DNA of 64,000 nucleotides from an uncultured Marinobacter sp. (GTDB taxonomy: Bacteria > Pseudomonadota > Gammaproteobacteria > Pseudomonadales > Oleiphilaceae), in contig NZ_CAMYMK010000007.1 in assembly GCF_947259545.1 (NCBI RefSeq), positions 558,001-622,000 of the forward strand, in the 5' to 3' direction. A model generated the notes under the pieces. The model saw only the letters and a list, made by a program, of their open reading frames with translations, did not search any database and had not been told where the DNA came from. This document shows positions 19,240-29,892 of the stretch, piece after piece (position 1 is the first letter of the stretch; each line of letters opens with the position of its first letter). Made by a program: the position numbers and the translations under genes.

Positions 19240-19668
19240 TCAACCGCGCGGGCAGATTTCGCTGTCATTGAAAAAGTATGCGATTTCGCGCTCTGCGGAA
19301 GCGGCAGAATCGGAACCGTGTACGGCATTAGCGTCAATAGAAGTCGCAAAGTCGGCACGGATAGTACCGGCTTCGGCTTCTTTCGGGTTGGTCGCGCCCA
19401 TCAGGTCGCGGTTCTTCAGGATGGCGCCTTCGCCTTCCAGAGCCTGAACCACAACAGGACCAGAGGTCATGAAAGCAACCAGGTCGTTGAAGAAAGGACG
19501 TTCTTTATGCTCAGCGTAGAAGCCTTCCGCCTGCTCCTGGGTCAGGTGCATCATCTTGGCAGCAACGATGTTGAGACCGGCTTTCTCAAAACGGGTATAG
19601 ATTTCACCGATCACATTCTTTGCTACTGCGTCGGGCTTGATAATCGAGAGCGTGCGCTCATTTGCCAT
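19240..19668 (-). CDS. ndk: Nucleoside diphosphate kinase
   Basis: A 142-residue enzyme that equilibrates nucleoside di- and triphosphates. The start [15 protein letters not shown] and the active-site segment NAVHGSDSA (phosphorylated His near 117) are canonical, and length is standard. It follows iscS after only 70 bases; in relatives the iscU to iscX genes usually separate them. Confidence 0.98.
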   Translation of the reverse strand: MANERTLSIIKPDAVAKNVIGEIYTRFEKAGLNIVAAKMMHLTQEQAEGFYAEHKERPFFNDLVAFMTSGPVVVQALEGEGAILKNRDLMGATNPKEAEAGTIRADFATSIDANAVHGSDSAASAEREIAYFFNDSEICPRG

Positions 19669-19738
19669 GTCATTTCTCCAGTATGGGTTCAGGTTAAAAA
19701 TTCAGGGTTGGGATTATACGCAGTCCGGAGGCTACTGC

Positions 19739-20887
19739 CTACCGCACGGAACGGAGACGCCCAACAACTTCAATGATTTGTGACGTCGCAAAGTCGACGT
19801 CTTCTTCCGTGGTGAACCGCCCGAGCGAGAATCGCAGGGCGCGGTGGGCGTGTTCATCATCAAGCCCTATTCCACGGAGCACAAACGAGGGCTCGATGGT
19901 CGCCGATGCACAGGCCGATCCCGAAGACACGGCCAGCTCCCGCAAGCCAAGCATCAGGGATTCAGCATCAACACCGGCAAACGACAGATTCATGATTCCC
20001 GGGACCCGCGCATCAGCGCTGCCATTGAAAGACACGCCATCCAGAGCGGAAAGCCCATCCAGAAAACGGGACCTCAGTGCCTCCAGCGCTGCCATATCGT
20101 CATCCAGCAGATCCGCGGCCAGGGCAAACGCGGTGCCCATGCCGACAATCTGGTGAGTCGGCAATGTCCCGGACCGCATGCCTCGCTCGTGCCCACCACC
20201 GTGAATCTGGGCATCAATCTTCACGTCCGGTGAACGGCGGACATACAGCGCCCCCACACCTTTGGGGCCATAGACCTTGTGGCCGGACAGCGACAACAGG
20301 TCAACCGGCATAGCTGTCACATCCACCGGCATCTTCCCGGCCGCCTGGGCCGCATCTACGTGGAACAGTATCCCGCGCTCTCGCAACAGGCGACCGATAG
20401 TGGCGATATCAGTGACACAACCGAGCTCATTGTTCACCATCATCAGGCTGACGAGCACGGTTTCCGGCCTGATCGCTTCCTCGACCTGCTCCGGATCAAT
20501 GCGACCATCCGGTTGCGGCTTCAGCCAGGTCACTTCAACGCCCTGCCCCTCGAGCCACTTGCAGGTATCCAGCACCGCTTTATGCTCGATCATCGACGTG
20601 ATGACATGGGCCCCATGCTTCCCGGACACCGCACCTTTGATGGCAAGGTTGTCTGACTCTGTTGCTCCGGACGTCCATACGATTTCCCGGGGGTCGGCAT
20701 GGATCAGCCCTGCCACTTGCTTGCGGGCATTCTCGACTGCCGCTTCGGCTTGCCAGCCATAGACGTGGGAACGGGAGGCGGGGTTTCCGAATACCCCATC
20801 GAGGGTCAGGTACTTGACCATCTCTTCAGCAACAGCAGGATCAACGGGCGTCGTCGCCGCGTAATCCAGATAGACGGGCTTCTTCAT
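19739..20887 (-). CDS. iscS: Cysteine desulfurase IscS, without the C-terminal IscU-docking tail
   Basis: A 382-residue PLP enzyme that removes sulphur from cysteine. The start [15 protein letters not shown], the PLP-lysine motif [12 protein letters not shown] near 204 and the active-cysteine loop SSGSACASA near 322 are those of group I IscS. The protein stops right after the helix ending [10 protein letters not shown]. coli IscS (404 aa) continues for about 21 more residues there, and that tail is known to take part in binding the scaffold IscU. Because iscU is also absent downstream, the truncation looks natural, not a sequencing error. The sulphur may be passed to tRNA thiolation enzymes or to a SUF system elsewhere. 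Confidence 0.93.
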   Translation of the reverse strand: MKKPVYLDYAATTPVDPAVAEEMVKYLTLDGVFGNPASRSHVYGWQAEAAVENARKQVAGLIHADPREIVWTSGATESDNLAIKGAVSGKHGAHVITSMIEHKAVLDTCKWLEGQGVEVTWLKPQPDGRIDPEQVEEAIRPETVLVSLMMVNNELGCVTDIATIGRLLRERGILFHVDAAQAAGKMPVDVTAMPVDLLSLSGHKVYGPKGVGALYVRRSPDVKIDAQIHGGGHERGMRSGTLPTHQIVGMGTAFALAADLLDDDMAALEALRSRFLDGLSALDGVSFNGSADARVPGIMNLSFAGVDAESLMLGLRELAVSSGSACASATIEPSFVLRGIGLDDEHAHRALRFSLGRFTTEEDVDFATSQIIEVVGRLRSVR

Positions 20888-20909
20888 AGTGGTATCAGAT
20901 TAATTGGGT

Positions 20910-21407
20910 TCAGGCCGGCGACTGCTCTGTCAGGCGCTCGGTGTTGATCGTCTGGGAGTCAGCATCAGACTGACGGCGATCCTGTCGATCCGCCACCATC
21001 TGGATTTCCCGTTTTTTCATCAGGTCAGCAAGACTGATCTCGCTGAGAAACTGGTGGATCTGATCGCTCAGGTCCGACCACAGGTGATGGGTCAGGCATT
21101 TCTCGCCATTCTGGCAATCGCCCTTATTCCCACAACGTGTTGTGTCCAGGGACTCGCTGACCGCATCCACCACCTCGGCAATGAACACGGCCCCAGCATC
21201 ACGACTCAGGCGATAACCACCGCCAGGCCCACGAATACTGACGACCAGCTTATGCCTGCGCAGACGGGAAAACAGTTGCTCGAGATACGAGAGGGAGATT
21301 TCCTGCCGGGCTGAAATATCCGCAAGACTGACCGGCCCCTGATCCCCGTGAAGGGCGAGATCCAGCATCGCCGTAACGGCATAGCGGCCTTTGGTGGTCA
21401 GTTTCAT
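20910..21407 (-). CDS. iscR: Iron-sulphur cluster regulator IscR
   Basis: A 165-residue Rrf2-family regulator. The N-terminal winged helix ([18 protein letters not shown]) and the three cluster cysteines spaced six residues apart ([14 protein letters not shown], about 92-104) plus the following His (CLTHH) identify IscR and suggest it still binds a [2Fe-2S] cluster. It starts 22 bases before iscS and keeps a Type 1-like operator upstream, although the operon it usually controls is reduced to iscS. Confidence 0.96.
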   Translation of the reverse strand: MKLTTKGRYAVTAMLDLALHGDQGPVSLADISARQEISLSYLEQLFSRLRRHKLVVSIRGPGGGYRLSRDAGAVFIAEVVDAVSESLDTTRCGNKGDCQNGEKCLTHHLWSDLSDQIHQFLSEISLADLMKKREIQMVADRQDRRQSDADSQTINTERLTEQSPA

Positions 21408-21451
21408 AGTCTCAACCCCGACAAGGGAATGAATCAGAATTCACAGCGCCG

Positions 21452-21484
21452 AGTATGAATTGACCCACCAAAACAGTCAAGTAT
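21452..21484 (-). promoter_or_regulatory. iscR promoter with IscR Type 1-like operator
   Basis: On the minus strand -35 TTGACT (21480-21475) and -10 CATACT (21457-21452) are 17 bases apart. The interval 21460-21484 matches the E. coli Type 1 IscR consensus in about 20 of 25 positions, including the complete left half ATACTTGACT and the central GTTTT. It overlaps the -35, as in E. coli, and abuts the cysE stop codon. Autorepression by holo-IscR is inferred. Confidence 0.6.
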
Positions 21485-22267
21485 TCACTTGTCCTCAGGC
21501 TGATCCTCCCGGACGCAGTCAAAATCCTCTTCCTGCAACGGGGGCAGCTCACCATTCTGGTATTCGCTGTTGACCTTTCGCAGTGCCTTGCACATGTTCT
21601 CAATGCGGTCATCCACTGCGTGCATATGATCCAGCAAACTGCGCATGGCCCGGGCGACAGGGTCCGGCATCTCTTCGGTCACGCCATAGGCGTCGAAGCC
21701 CATGCGCTCCTCCATTTCCTTACGGCGTGTTTCGTCGCCCTCTTCAACCGGCGGGCGCTTCACAATGACCCGACCAGGAATACCAACAACCGTCGCACCC
21801 GCTGGAACTGCTTTGGTCACCACCGAGTTCGAGCCTATTTTGGCGCCTTCACCCACATCGAACGGCCCGAGAATCTTGGCTCCGGCACCCACCACAACGC
21901 CATTACCGATCGTGGGGTGGCGCTTACCCTTGTTCCAGCTGGTTCCGCCCAGGGTCACACCCTGATAAAGGGTGACATCGTCACCAATCACAGCCGTTTC
22001 GCCGATGACCACCCCCATTCCATGGTCGATAAAGAATCGTCGACCAATGGTTGCGCCCGGGTGTATTTCCACACCGGTAAGCCAGCGCGCCACGGTTGAG
22101 ATGGTTCGGGCCAGCCATTTCAGGCCCAGACTCCATAACCAGTGCGAAAAACGGTGGAAAAGCAGCGCGTGCAGCCCCGGATAGTTGGTCAACACTTCAA
22201 ACGTATTTCTGGCGGCGGGGTCCCGGTGGAACACACTGCCAATATCTTCCCTTAATCGTTCAAACAT
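21485..22267 (-). CDS. cysE: Serine O-acetyltransferase
   Basis: A 260-residue enzyme that makes O-acetylserine for cysteine synthesis. It has a helical N-terminal part and a left-handed beta-helix of hexapeptide repeats with the catalytic [18 protein letters not shown] segment near 86. It belongs to the bacterial CysE/EpsC type. It lies between trmJ (5-base gap) and iscR, which links cysteine supply with cysteine desulfuration. Confidence 0.96.
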   Translation of the reverse strand: MFERLREDIGSVFHRDPAARNTFEVLTNYPGLHALLFHRFSHWLWSLGLKWLARTISTVARWLTGVEIHPGATIGRRFFIDHGMGVVIGETAVIGDDVTLYQGVTLGGTSWNKGKRHPTIGNGVVVGAGAKILGPFDVGEGAKIGSNSVVTKAVPAGATVVGIPGRVIVKRPPVEEGDETRRKEMEERMGFDAYGVTEEMPDPVARAMRSLLDHMHAVDDRIENMCKALRKVNSEYQNGELPPLQEEDFDCVREDQPEDK

Positions 22268-22272
22268 GATCT

Positions 22273-23127
22273 TTATTCCCGGCCAGTGGCGGCTTCATCA
22301 GCCTCTGAAGCAATCTCAGGGGAGGCGTTGCCTGCCGAAGATTTCTGCACCGCCGTCAGGATGCCTCTGAGAATATTGATTTCCATCTGATCCAGTCTGG
22401 CCCTCTGAAAAAGGCGGCGCAAACGGGTCATCAGTTGACGCGGGTTTTCCCGGCGATGGAAGTCAATATCCACAAGCACCTGCTCAAGGTGCGCGAAAAA
22501 ACCCTCCACATCGTTCACCGGTGCGGGAGGAACATCCCAACCGGCATCACCCGGCGCAGTCATGGCTTTTAGGTATGGGCTGCCTTCGCCTCCTTCAAGC
22601 CCCCGCAGGTAATGCATGCGCAATTCGTAGCAGACAACCTGAACGGCCATCGCCAGATTCAGGGAACTGTAGTCCGGATTGGACGGGATATGGATATGGA
22701 AGTGACAGCGCTGCAACTCATCATTACTGAGCCCATGATTCTCACGACCAAACACCAGGGCAACCGGGCCGGCGGATGCATGCTCTGACGCCTTCATGGC
22801 CGCATCGGGCGGCGCAATCACTGGCCAGGGAACCTTCCGCCCCCTCGCACTGGTACCCATCACCAAAACACAATCGGCAATGGCTTCGTCCAGTGAAGAC
22901 ACCACATGGGCCTTATCAAGCACATCGGACGCACCGGAAGACCGCGCATAGGACGCCTCATCGGGAAACGAAGCCGGATTCACCAACCAGAGGTTCCCCA
23001 GCCCCATATTCTTCATGGCACGTGCCACTGCACCGATATTTCCCGAGTGGGAGGTTTCGACCAGGACGATCCGAACCTGATCCTGAAACGTGTCGTTGCC
23101 TTCCTGGGGAAGTGCAGATTTATGCAT
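22273..23127 (-). CDS. trmJ: tRNA (cytidine/uridine-2'-O-)-methyltransferase TrmJ
   Basis: A 284-residue SPOUT methyltransferase that modifies position 32 of the anticodon loop. The motifs [25 protein letters not shown] near 20-44, [10 protein letters not shown] near 127 and [17 protein letters not shown] near 150 build the trefoil-knot SAM site. It is divergent from suhB, a conserved pairing in this group. Confidence 0.96.
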   Translation of the reverse strand: MHKSALPQEGNDTFQDQVRIVLVETSHSGNIGAVARAMKNMGLGNLWLVNPASFPDEASYARSSGASDVLDKAHVVSSLDEAIADCVLVMGTSARGRKVPWPVIAPPDAAMKASEHASAGPVALVFGRENHGLSNDELQRCHFHIHIPSNPDYSSLNLAMAVQVVCYELRMHYLRGLEGGEGSPYLKAMTAPGDAGWDVPPAPVNDVEGFFAHLEQVLVDIDFHRRENPRQLMTRLRRLFQRARLDQMEINILRGILTAVQKSSAGNASPEIASEADEAATGRE

Positions 23128-23268
23128 GGGGCATGGTCTCTATCAATGACTTGGAGATCGCAATCATAGCAGATTTTACCTCGCCCTTGCCTCTCCGGAC
23201 ATCCCGAAACCCTCTGTTATCCGTGACATTGCTGAGGTAAAAAACATACAAGCGGGGGTTTATTTTGC

Positions 23269-23274
23269 TATCAT
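23269..23274 (+). promoter_or_regulatory. Extended -10 promoter of suhB
   Basis: TGC followed by TATCAT (23269-23274) makes an extended -10 element about 37 bases before the suhB start. No good -35 is seen at the usual distance, which is common for extended -10 promoters. Confidence 0.4.
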
Positions 23275-23310
23275 ACGCGACCTTCACACACCCGGATAAT
23301 GATCACTTAG

Positions 23311-24111
23311 ATGCAACCAGCAATTAAAATGGCTCTGCGCGTAGCGCGTCAGGGGTCTGACTATCTGAAAGCACATTTCGAGCGCCAGGAACCCAGCGGC
23401 AAGGACCAGTCCGATCGTCGCGGCCAACTGGAACGTGTGGAAACGTCTATCTACGACAACTTCACGGAACAGCTCGAAAAAGCCTACAAAGACCACACCA
23501 TCGCACCCATGGGCGAATCAGACGCCAACGGCAGTGAAAAGAGCTGGCATATATTCCCGCTCCTGGGGCGTGACAATTTCCTGCGCGGCATTCCGGACTT
23601 TGCCCTGGCACTGGTCCAGAAAAAGAACAACCGGGCAGAAAACCTGCTGCTGGTCAACCCGATTACCGGCGAGGAATACTCCGCCAGCCGTGGCCACGGC
23701 GCCGCACTGAACAGCCGCCGGGTACGCACCAGTGACATCAAGCACATCCAACAGTCTGCCGTTTGCAGCAATCTGCTCGATCAGGCACGTACTGGTGATG
23801 ATCCCCTGCTCTGGGGTGAAATGGCTTCCATGATTGCCCGGGAATCCGGCATGTTCCGCACCTCAGGGTGCGTGGCTCTGGACATTGCACGTGTGTCCGC
23901 CGGACATCTGGATGCCGCTATCATTTTCAAACCGGAAACTGCGGACCTGGACATTGGCGTCACGCTCGCCATGGAATCCGGCGCCCTGACCGGTGACTTT
24001 TCCGGCAACCCGTCCACCGAAAAAGCACGGCAACTGGTCGTGGCCAACCCGAAGCTTTTCCGGGAAGTGCTGAAAGTCCTCCACCCGTTCCGTGGACGCC
24101 TGCCGCGCTAG
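23311..24111 (+). CDS. suhB: SuhB-family protein lacking the phosphatase active site
   Basis: A 266-residue member of the inositol monophosphatase family, aligned without gaps to SuhB over key segments (GYSASRGHGAALN-like region and RTSGCVALDIARVSAGHLDA). The catalytic residues are changed: the DPLDGT metal motif of SuhB reads FPLLGR near residue 90, and the upstream glutamate motif (TEES) reads PMGE near residue 68. Hydrolysis of inositol phosphates is therefore unlikely. In E. coli SuhB also acts with Nus factors in rRNA antitermination, and this role does not need catalysis; that function is the likely reason for its retention. Confidence 0.88.
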   Translation: MQPAIKMALRVARQGSDYLKAHFERQEPSGKDQSDRRGQLERVETSIYDNFTEQLEKAYKDHTIAPMGESDANGSEKSWHIFPLLGRDNFLRGIPDFALALVQKKNNRAENLLLVNPITGEEYSASRGHGAALNSRRVRTSDIKHIQQSAVCSNLLDQARTGDDPLLWGEMASMIARESGMFRTSGCVALDIARVSAGHLDAAIIFKPETADLDIGVTLAMESGALTGDFSGNPSTEKARQLVVANPKLFREVLKVLHPFRGRLPR

Positions 24112-24135
24112 TCTCTGGCAGCCTTTCAGCAGAAA

Positions 24136-24174
24136 CGAAAAAAGCCGCAACCCGTATGGGCTGCGGCTTTTTTG
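24136..24174. terminator. Bidirectional terminator between suhB and secF
   Basis: AAAAAAGCCGCA and TGCGGCTTTTTT flank a short CCC/GGG extension and a GTAT loop. The stem is preceded by A-run and followed by T-run, so it can stop transcription from suhB and from the convergent secF. Confidence 0.85.
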
Positions 24175-24193
24175 TGCCTGAGATCGCTGCCGA

Positions 24194-25147
24194 TCACATC
24201 CGGTTGAGCCACTCCGGTGGCTCCTCCTGCTCTTCCTCGCCAACGACCCCCTCTTTTGCGGGGACCATCAGGTCTTCACGAGAGATGTTCAGCACCATCA
24301 ACATGTTGGCGGACACGTAGATCGATGAATAGGTACCGACGACCACACCAATCATCAGTGCCAGGGCAAAGTTATTGATCGCCTCGCCACCAAAGAAGTA
24401 AAGCGCCAACAACACCACCAAGGTAGTACCGGACGTGTTAATGGTACGGCTGATGGTCTGATGGATGGATTCGTTAATGATGTGCCAGGAATCCCCTTCC
24501 CTCATTTTACGGAAGTTTTCCCGGATTCGGTCCGCCACCACAATGGTATCGTTCAGCGAGTAACCAATCACCGCCAGCAATGCTGCCAGCACCGACAGAT
24601 CAAACGTCCACTGGAACAGCGAAAACACACCCAGGACGATAATCACATCGTGGGCCAGTGGCAGTACGGAGGCAATCCCGAACTTGAACTGGAAGCGCAT
24701 GCCGACATAGATCAACACCACAGCCAGCGCCAGCAGCAGCCCCAGGCCACTGTCTTCCCTCAGCTCCTCACCAACCTGAGAGCCAACGAATTCCGAACTC
24801 ACCAGCTCAAGCTCAGCACCACTACTGGTCAGCGCGCCAACCACTTCCCGGCCAAGTTTGTCGTTTCCGGATTCCCGCATCCGGATCAGCACCGTGGTGT
24901 CGGCACCAAAGTTCTGCACCACAAAGTTGCTGTAGCCAGCTTCCGTCAGCTGGCTCCGTATATCACCCAGCGCTGGCGCTTCCTGATACTCCAGCTCAAC
25001 CGACGTACCGCCGGTGAAATCCATACCCAGGTTCAGTCCACGGACGGCCAGGAGGGCGATAGAGACAATAATCAGTGCTATGGAGACGGCGGAAGCAATC
25101 TTCCGCACGCCCATGAAATCAATTGGCTTTCTCTGCGCATCAGACAT
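24194..25147 (-). CDS. secF: Protein translocase subunit SecF
   Basis: A 317-residue integral membrane protein with six helices. It starts KPIDFMGVRKIA, has a periplasmic domain with GLNLGMDFTGGTSVELEY and the conserved membrane motifs ALLAVIGYSLNDTIVVADRIREN near 195. SecF with SecD uses the proton gradient to complete protein export. The start at 25147 is chosen because it overlaps the secD stop (ATGTCTGA) and gives the family N-terminus; a longer frame from 25192 adds 15 unlikely residues. Confidence 0.97.
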   Translation of the reverse strand: MSDAQRKPIDFMGVRKIASAVSIALIIVSIALLAVRGLNLGMDFTGGTSVELEYQEAPALGDIRSQLTEAGYSNFVVQNFGADTTVLIRMRESGNDKLGREVVGALTSSGAELELVSSEFVGSQVGEELREDSGLGLLLALAVVLIYVGMRFQFKFGIASVLPLAHDVIIVLGVFSLFQWTFDLSVLAALLAVIGYSLNDTIVVADRIRENFRKMREGDSWHIINESIHQTISRTINTSGTTLVVLLALYFFGGEAINNFALALMIGVVVGTYSSIYVSANMLMVLNISREDLMVPAKEGVVGEEEQEEPPEWLNRM

Positions 25148-27011
25148 TAGCCAGCTTCCCCCCGATCGACAACTTCTGAATCCTGCGACCACCGTAAACG
25201 AAATTCACGATGCTGCGGCTGACCATCAGCCCCGAGAACATCGATGTGAGAATGCCCAGTGACAGGGTAATGGCGAAGCCTTTCACGGGGCCGGAGCCCA
25301 TGGCGAACAGGATAACCGCCACCAACAACGTCGTGATGTTGGCATCAACAATGGACACAAAGGCCCGGGAATAACCCGAGTTAATGGCTGACTGCGGGGG
25401 CACCCCTGTTTTCAGTTCTTCCCTGATACGCTCGAAGATGAGTACGTTGGCGTCTACCGCCATACCGACCGTCAGGACAATACCGGCAATACCCGGCAGC
25501 GTCAGTGTCGCCGACAGGATCGACATACAGGCGATCAACATCATCAGGTTAAGCGTGAGAGCAACGTTGGCGATCAGACCAAAGCCCCGGTAGTAGAGCG
25601 CCATGTAGATCAGTACCAGCGCGAAACCAAGAGCCACGGACATCATGCCGGCGTCGATGTTCTTCTGACCAAGGCTGGGGCCAATGGTCCGTTCCTGCAC
25701 GAAATACATCGGCGCGGCCAGAGAGCCTGCCCGCAGCAACAGGGCAAGTTCCGCTGCCTCCGGAATGGAATCCAGACCGGTGATCCGGAAGCTGCTACCG
25801 AGCGCGGACTGGATCGTTGCGAGACTGATAATACCCTTCTCGACGACCCGGTTTTCTACCGTTTGAATCTCACCATCGACCATTTTTTCCTCGGTCTCAG
25901 TGCGATATTCGATAAACAGCACCGCCATCCGACGCTTGATCGCATTGCGGGTCGCCCGGTTCATCAGATCGCCACCCACCGAATCCATGGTGATGTTGAC
26001 CTGCGGCTGGCCGTTTTCATCAAAGGCCTGCTGGGCATTGGATACATTGTTACCGGTGACGATGATTTCCCGCTCAAGACGCGCGGTACGCTGCGGCTGA
26101 TCACGAAACGGGAAGACTTCAGTTTCGGAAGACGGCGCATCCTGCCTTGCCTCGAGACGGAACTCCAGATTGGCAGTCGCCCCCAGAACACGTTTCGCCT
26201 GCGCGGTATCCTGAACCCCTGGCAGCTCCACGATGATGCGATCCGCACCCTGGCGCTGGACCAGCGGCTCGGCCACACCCAGTTCGTTTACACGGTTCCG
26301 GATCGTTGTCAGGTTCTGCTCCAGGGCATAGTCCTGGATTGCTTTCACTTCCTGCTCGGACAGGGAGAGGACCAGCTTGAACTCGTCACCATCGGTCTGC
26401 TCGTCCAGCAGGAACTGGTTGTACTGATCACGGACCAGGTCAAAGGCTTCGCCGCGGGCGCCCTCGTCACGGAAACTCAGGACGATTTCCCGCCCCTCAA
26501 GGTCACCACCACGGTAGCGGATCCGCTCTTCCCGGAGCTCTCGCTTGATCTGCCCGGACAGGGCTTCAAGGCGCTGCTCCACCGCGGTTTCCATGTCCAC
26601 TTCCAGCAGGAAGTGAACGCCGCCACGGAGGTCGAGGCCGAGTTTCATGGGGCCTGCGCCGAGGCTGCGCAACCAGTCCGGAGTGGACGGCGCCATATTC
26701 AGGGCCACGAGGTAGTCCCTGCCCAGCGCATTCTGAACAATCGGGCGCGCCTTGAGCTGATCCTCGCCGTTCAGTACCCGGATCAACCCGTTGCGATCCT
26801 GCAGATTACTGCTTTTGATCTCAATTCCTTCAGACTGGAGGGCCTCAACCGCGCGGTTGAGTGTGTTCTCGTTGATCTCGGTACTGCTCCTCGCGCCGGT
26901 AATCTGTACCGCGTGATCGTCAGGAAACAGGTTGGGTAATGCATAGACAAACCCGATCACCAGGGCGATCAGGATAATCAGGTTTTTCCAGAGCGGGTAC
27001 TTGTTCAGCAT
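25140..27011 (-). CDS. secD: Protein translocase subunit SecD
   Basis: A 623-residue membrane protein with one N-terminal helix (about 7-25), a large periplasmic P1 domain (containing LGLDLRGGVHFLLEVD near 123) and five C-terminal helices with AGIVLTVGMAVDANVLIFERIREEL near 510. It works with SecF and YajC in export across the inner membrane. Its end overlaps the secF start by 8 bases. Confidence 0.97.
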   Translation of the reverse strand: MLNKYPLWKNLIILIALVIGFVYALPNLFPDDHAVQITGARSSTEINENTLNRAVEALQSEGIEIKSSNLQDRNGLIRVLNGEDQLKARPIVQNALGRDYLVALNMAPSTPDWLRSLGAGPMKLGLDLRGGVHFLLEVDMETAVEQRLEALSGQIKRELREERIRYRGGDLEGREIVLSFRDEGARGEAFDLVRDQYNQFLLDEQTDGDEFKLVLSLSEQEVKAIQDYALEQNLTTIRNRVNELGVAEPLVQRQGADRIIVELPGVQDTAQAKRVLGATANLEFRLEARQDAPSSETEVFPFRDQPQRTARLEREIIVTGNNVSNAQQAFDENGQPQVNITMDSVGGDLMNRATRNAIKRRMAVLFIEYRTETEEKMVDGEIQTVENRVVEKGIISLATIQSALGSSFRITGLDSIPEAAELALLLRAGSLAAPMYFVQERTIGPSLGQKNIDAGMMSVALGFALVLIYMALYYRGFGLIANVALTLNLMMLIACMSILSATLTLPGIAGIVLTVGMAVDANVLIFERIREELKTGVPPQSAINSGYSRAFVSIVDANITTLLVAVILFAMGSGPVKGFAITLSLGILTSMFSGLMVSRSIVNFVYGGRRIQKLSIGGKLANV

Positions 27012-27030
27012 GGGTTTCCTATTAGCCAGC

Positions 27031-27393
27031 TCAGATATCTTTCAGGGTGCCTTTAGGCAGGGCAGCAGCTACGGCCACTTTCTGAACCTTGATTTCGACA
27101 TTGTCAGCGACTTCAACCACGATGAAATCGTCAGTCACCTTGGTGATACGACCGGCAACACCGCCGGATGTCACGACCTCATCACCCTTGTTCAGACCGG
27201 ACATCAGGGCTTTATGCTCTTTCGCGCGCTTGGACTGCGGGCGCCAGATCAGGAAGTAGAAAATCAGGATGAAGCCGGCGAAAAAGATAACCTGCCCCAT
27301 CACACCCATGCCCTGGGCACCCGGATCCTGTGCCAGCGCCAGCGACGGCATGGCGGCGATAAATGCAGCAACGAGCAGCTTGATAGTGTTCAT
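27031..27393 (-). CDS. yajC: Preprotein translocase accessory protein YajC
   Basis: A 120-residue protein with an N-terminal hydrophobic, signal-like stretch, a single membrane helix (about 28-48, VIFFAGFILIFYFLIWRP) and the typical cytoplasmic core RPQSKRAKEHKALMSGLNKGDEV. YajC binds the SecDF complex. It precedes secD by 19 bases. Confidence 0.96.
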   Translation of the reverse strand: MNTIKLLVAAFIAAMPSLALAQDPGAQGMGVMGQVIFFAGFILIFYFLIWRPQSKRAKEHKALMSGLNKGDEVVTSGGVAGRITKVTDDFIVVEVADNVEIKVQKVAVAAALPKGTLKDI

Positions 27394-27457
27394 TCAATAT
27401 CTCCGTGGTTTCAGATAACTGTTCAAATATGAATTCGGCCTGCCTGGATGAAGGTCG

Positions 27458-29682
<2,225 letters not shown>

Positions 29683-29723
29683 TGGATGGACTGTTCACGA
29701 CACCGCATCGAGCGGCTTGTAAG

Positions 29724-29810
29724 TGGTAGCGGCGGGCGGACTCGAACCGCCACGGGTTTTACCCCAACGGATTTTGAATCCGTCGTGTCTACCAATTTCA
29801 CCACGCCGCC
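29724..29810 (-). tRNA. tRNA-Leu (CAA)
   Basis: An 87-base class II tRNA on the minus strand with CCA encoded (29726-29724). The acceptor GGCGGCG pairs with CGCCGCT (a G-U first pair), the D-arm GTGAAATTGGTAGACAC is standard, the anticodon stem ACGGA/TCCGT encloses TTCAAAA (anticodon CAA), and a long variable arm (TGGGGTAAAACCCGT region) marks leucine. Confidence 0.96.
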
Positions 29811-29827
29811 ATCGGAGAGTGGTGGGG

Positions 29828-29855
29828 ATTATACTGAGGTTTACTCTGAAAGCAA
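29828..29855 (-). promoter_or_regulatory. Promoter of tRNA-Leu
   Basis: On the minus strand -35 TTGCTT (29855-29850) and a perfect -10 TATAAT (29833-29828) are 16 bases apart. Predicted transcription starts about 10 bases before the tRNA. Confidence 0.65.
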
Positions 29856-29892
29856 TAACAAGCGCCGGACTTCCTTGTTCCGGCGGCCTTTT
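29856..29892 (-). terminator. Terminator of the flagellar flgF-flgL unit
   Basis: Directly after the flgL stop codon: A-run, then inverted repeat CGCCGGA/TCCGGCG (29863-29869 and 29879-29885). In the minus direction a moderately T-rich TTGTTATTGC follows; in the plus direction it ends in TTTTTT. It separates flgL from the tRNA-Leu promoter. Confidence 0.6.
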
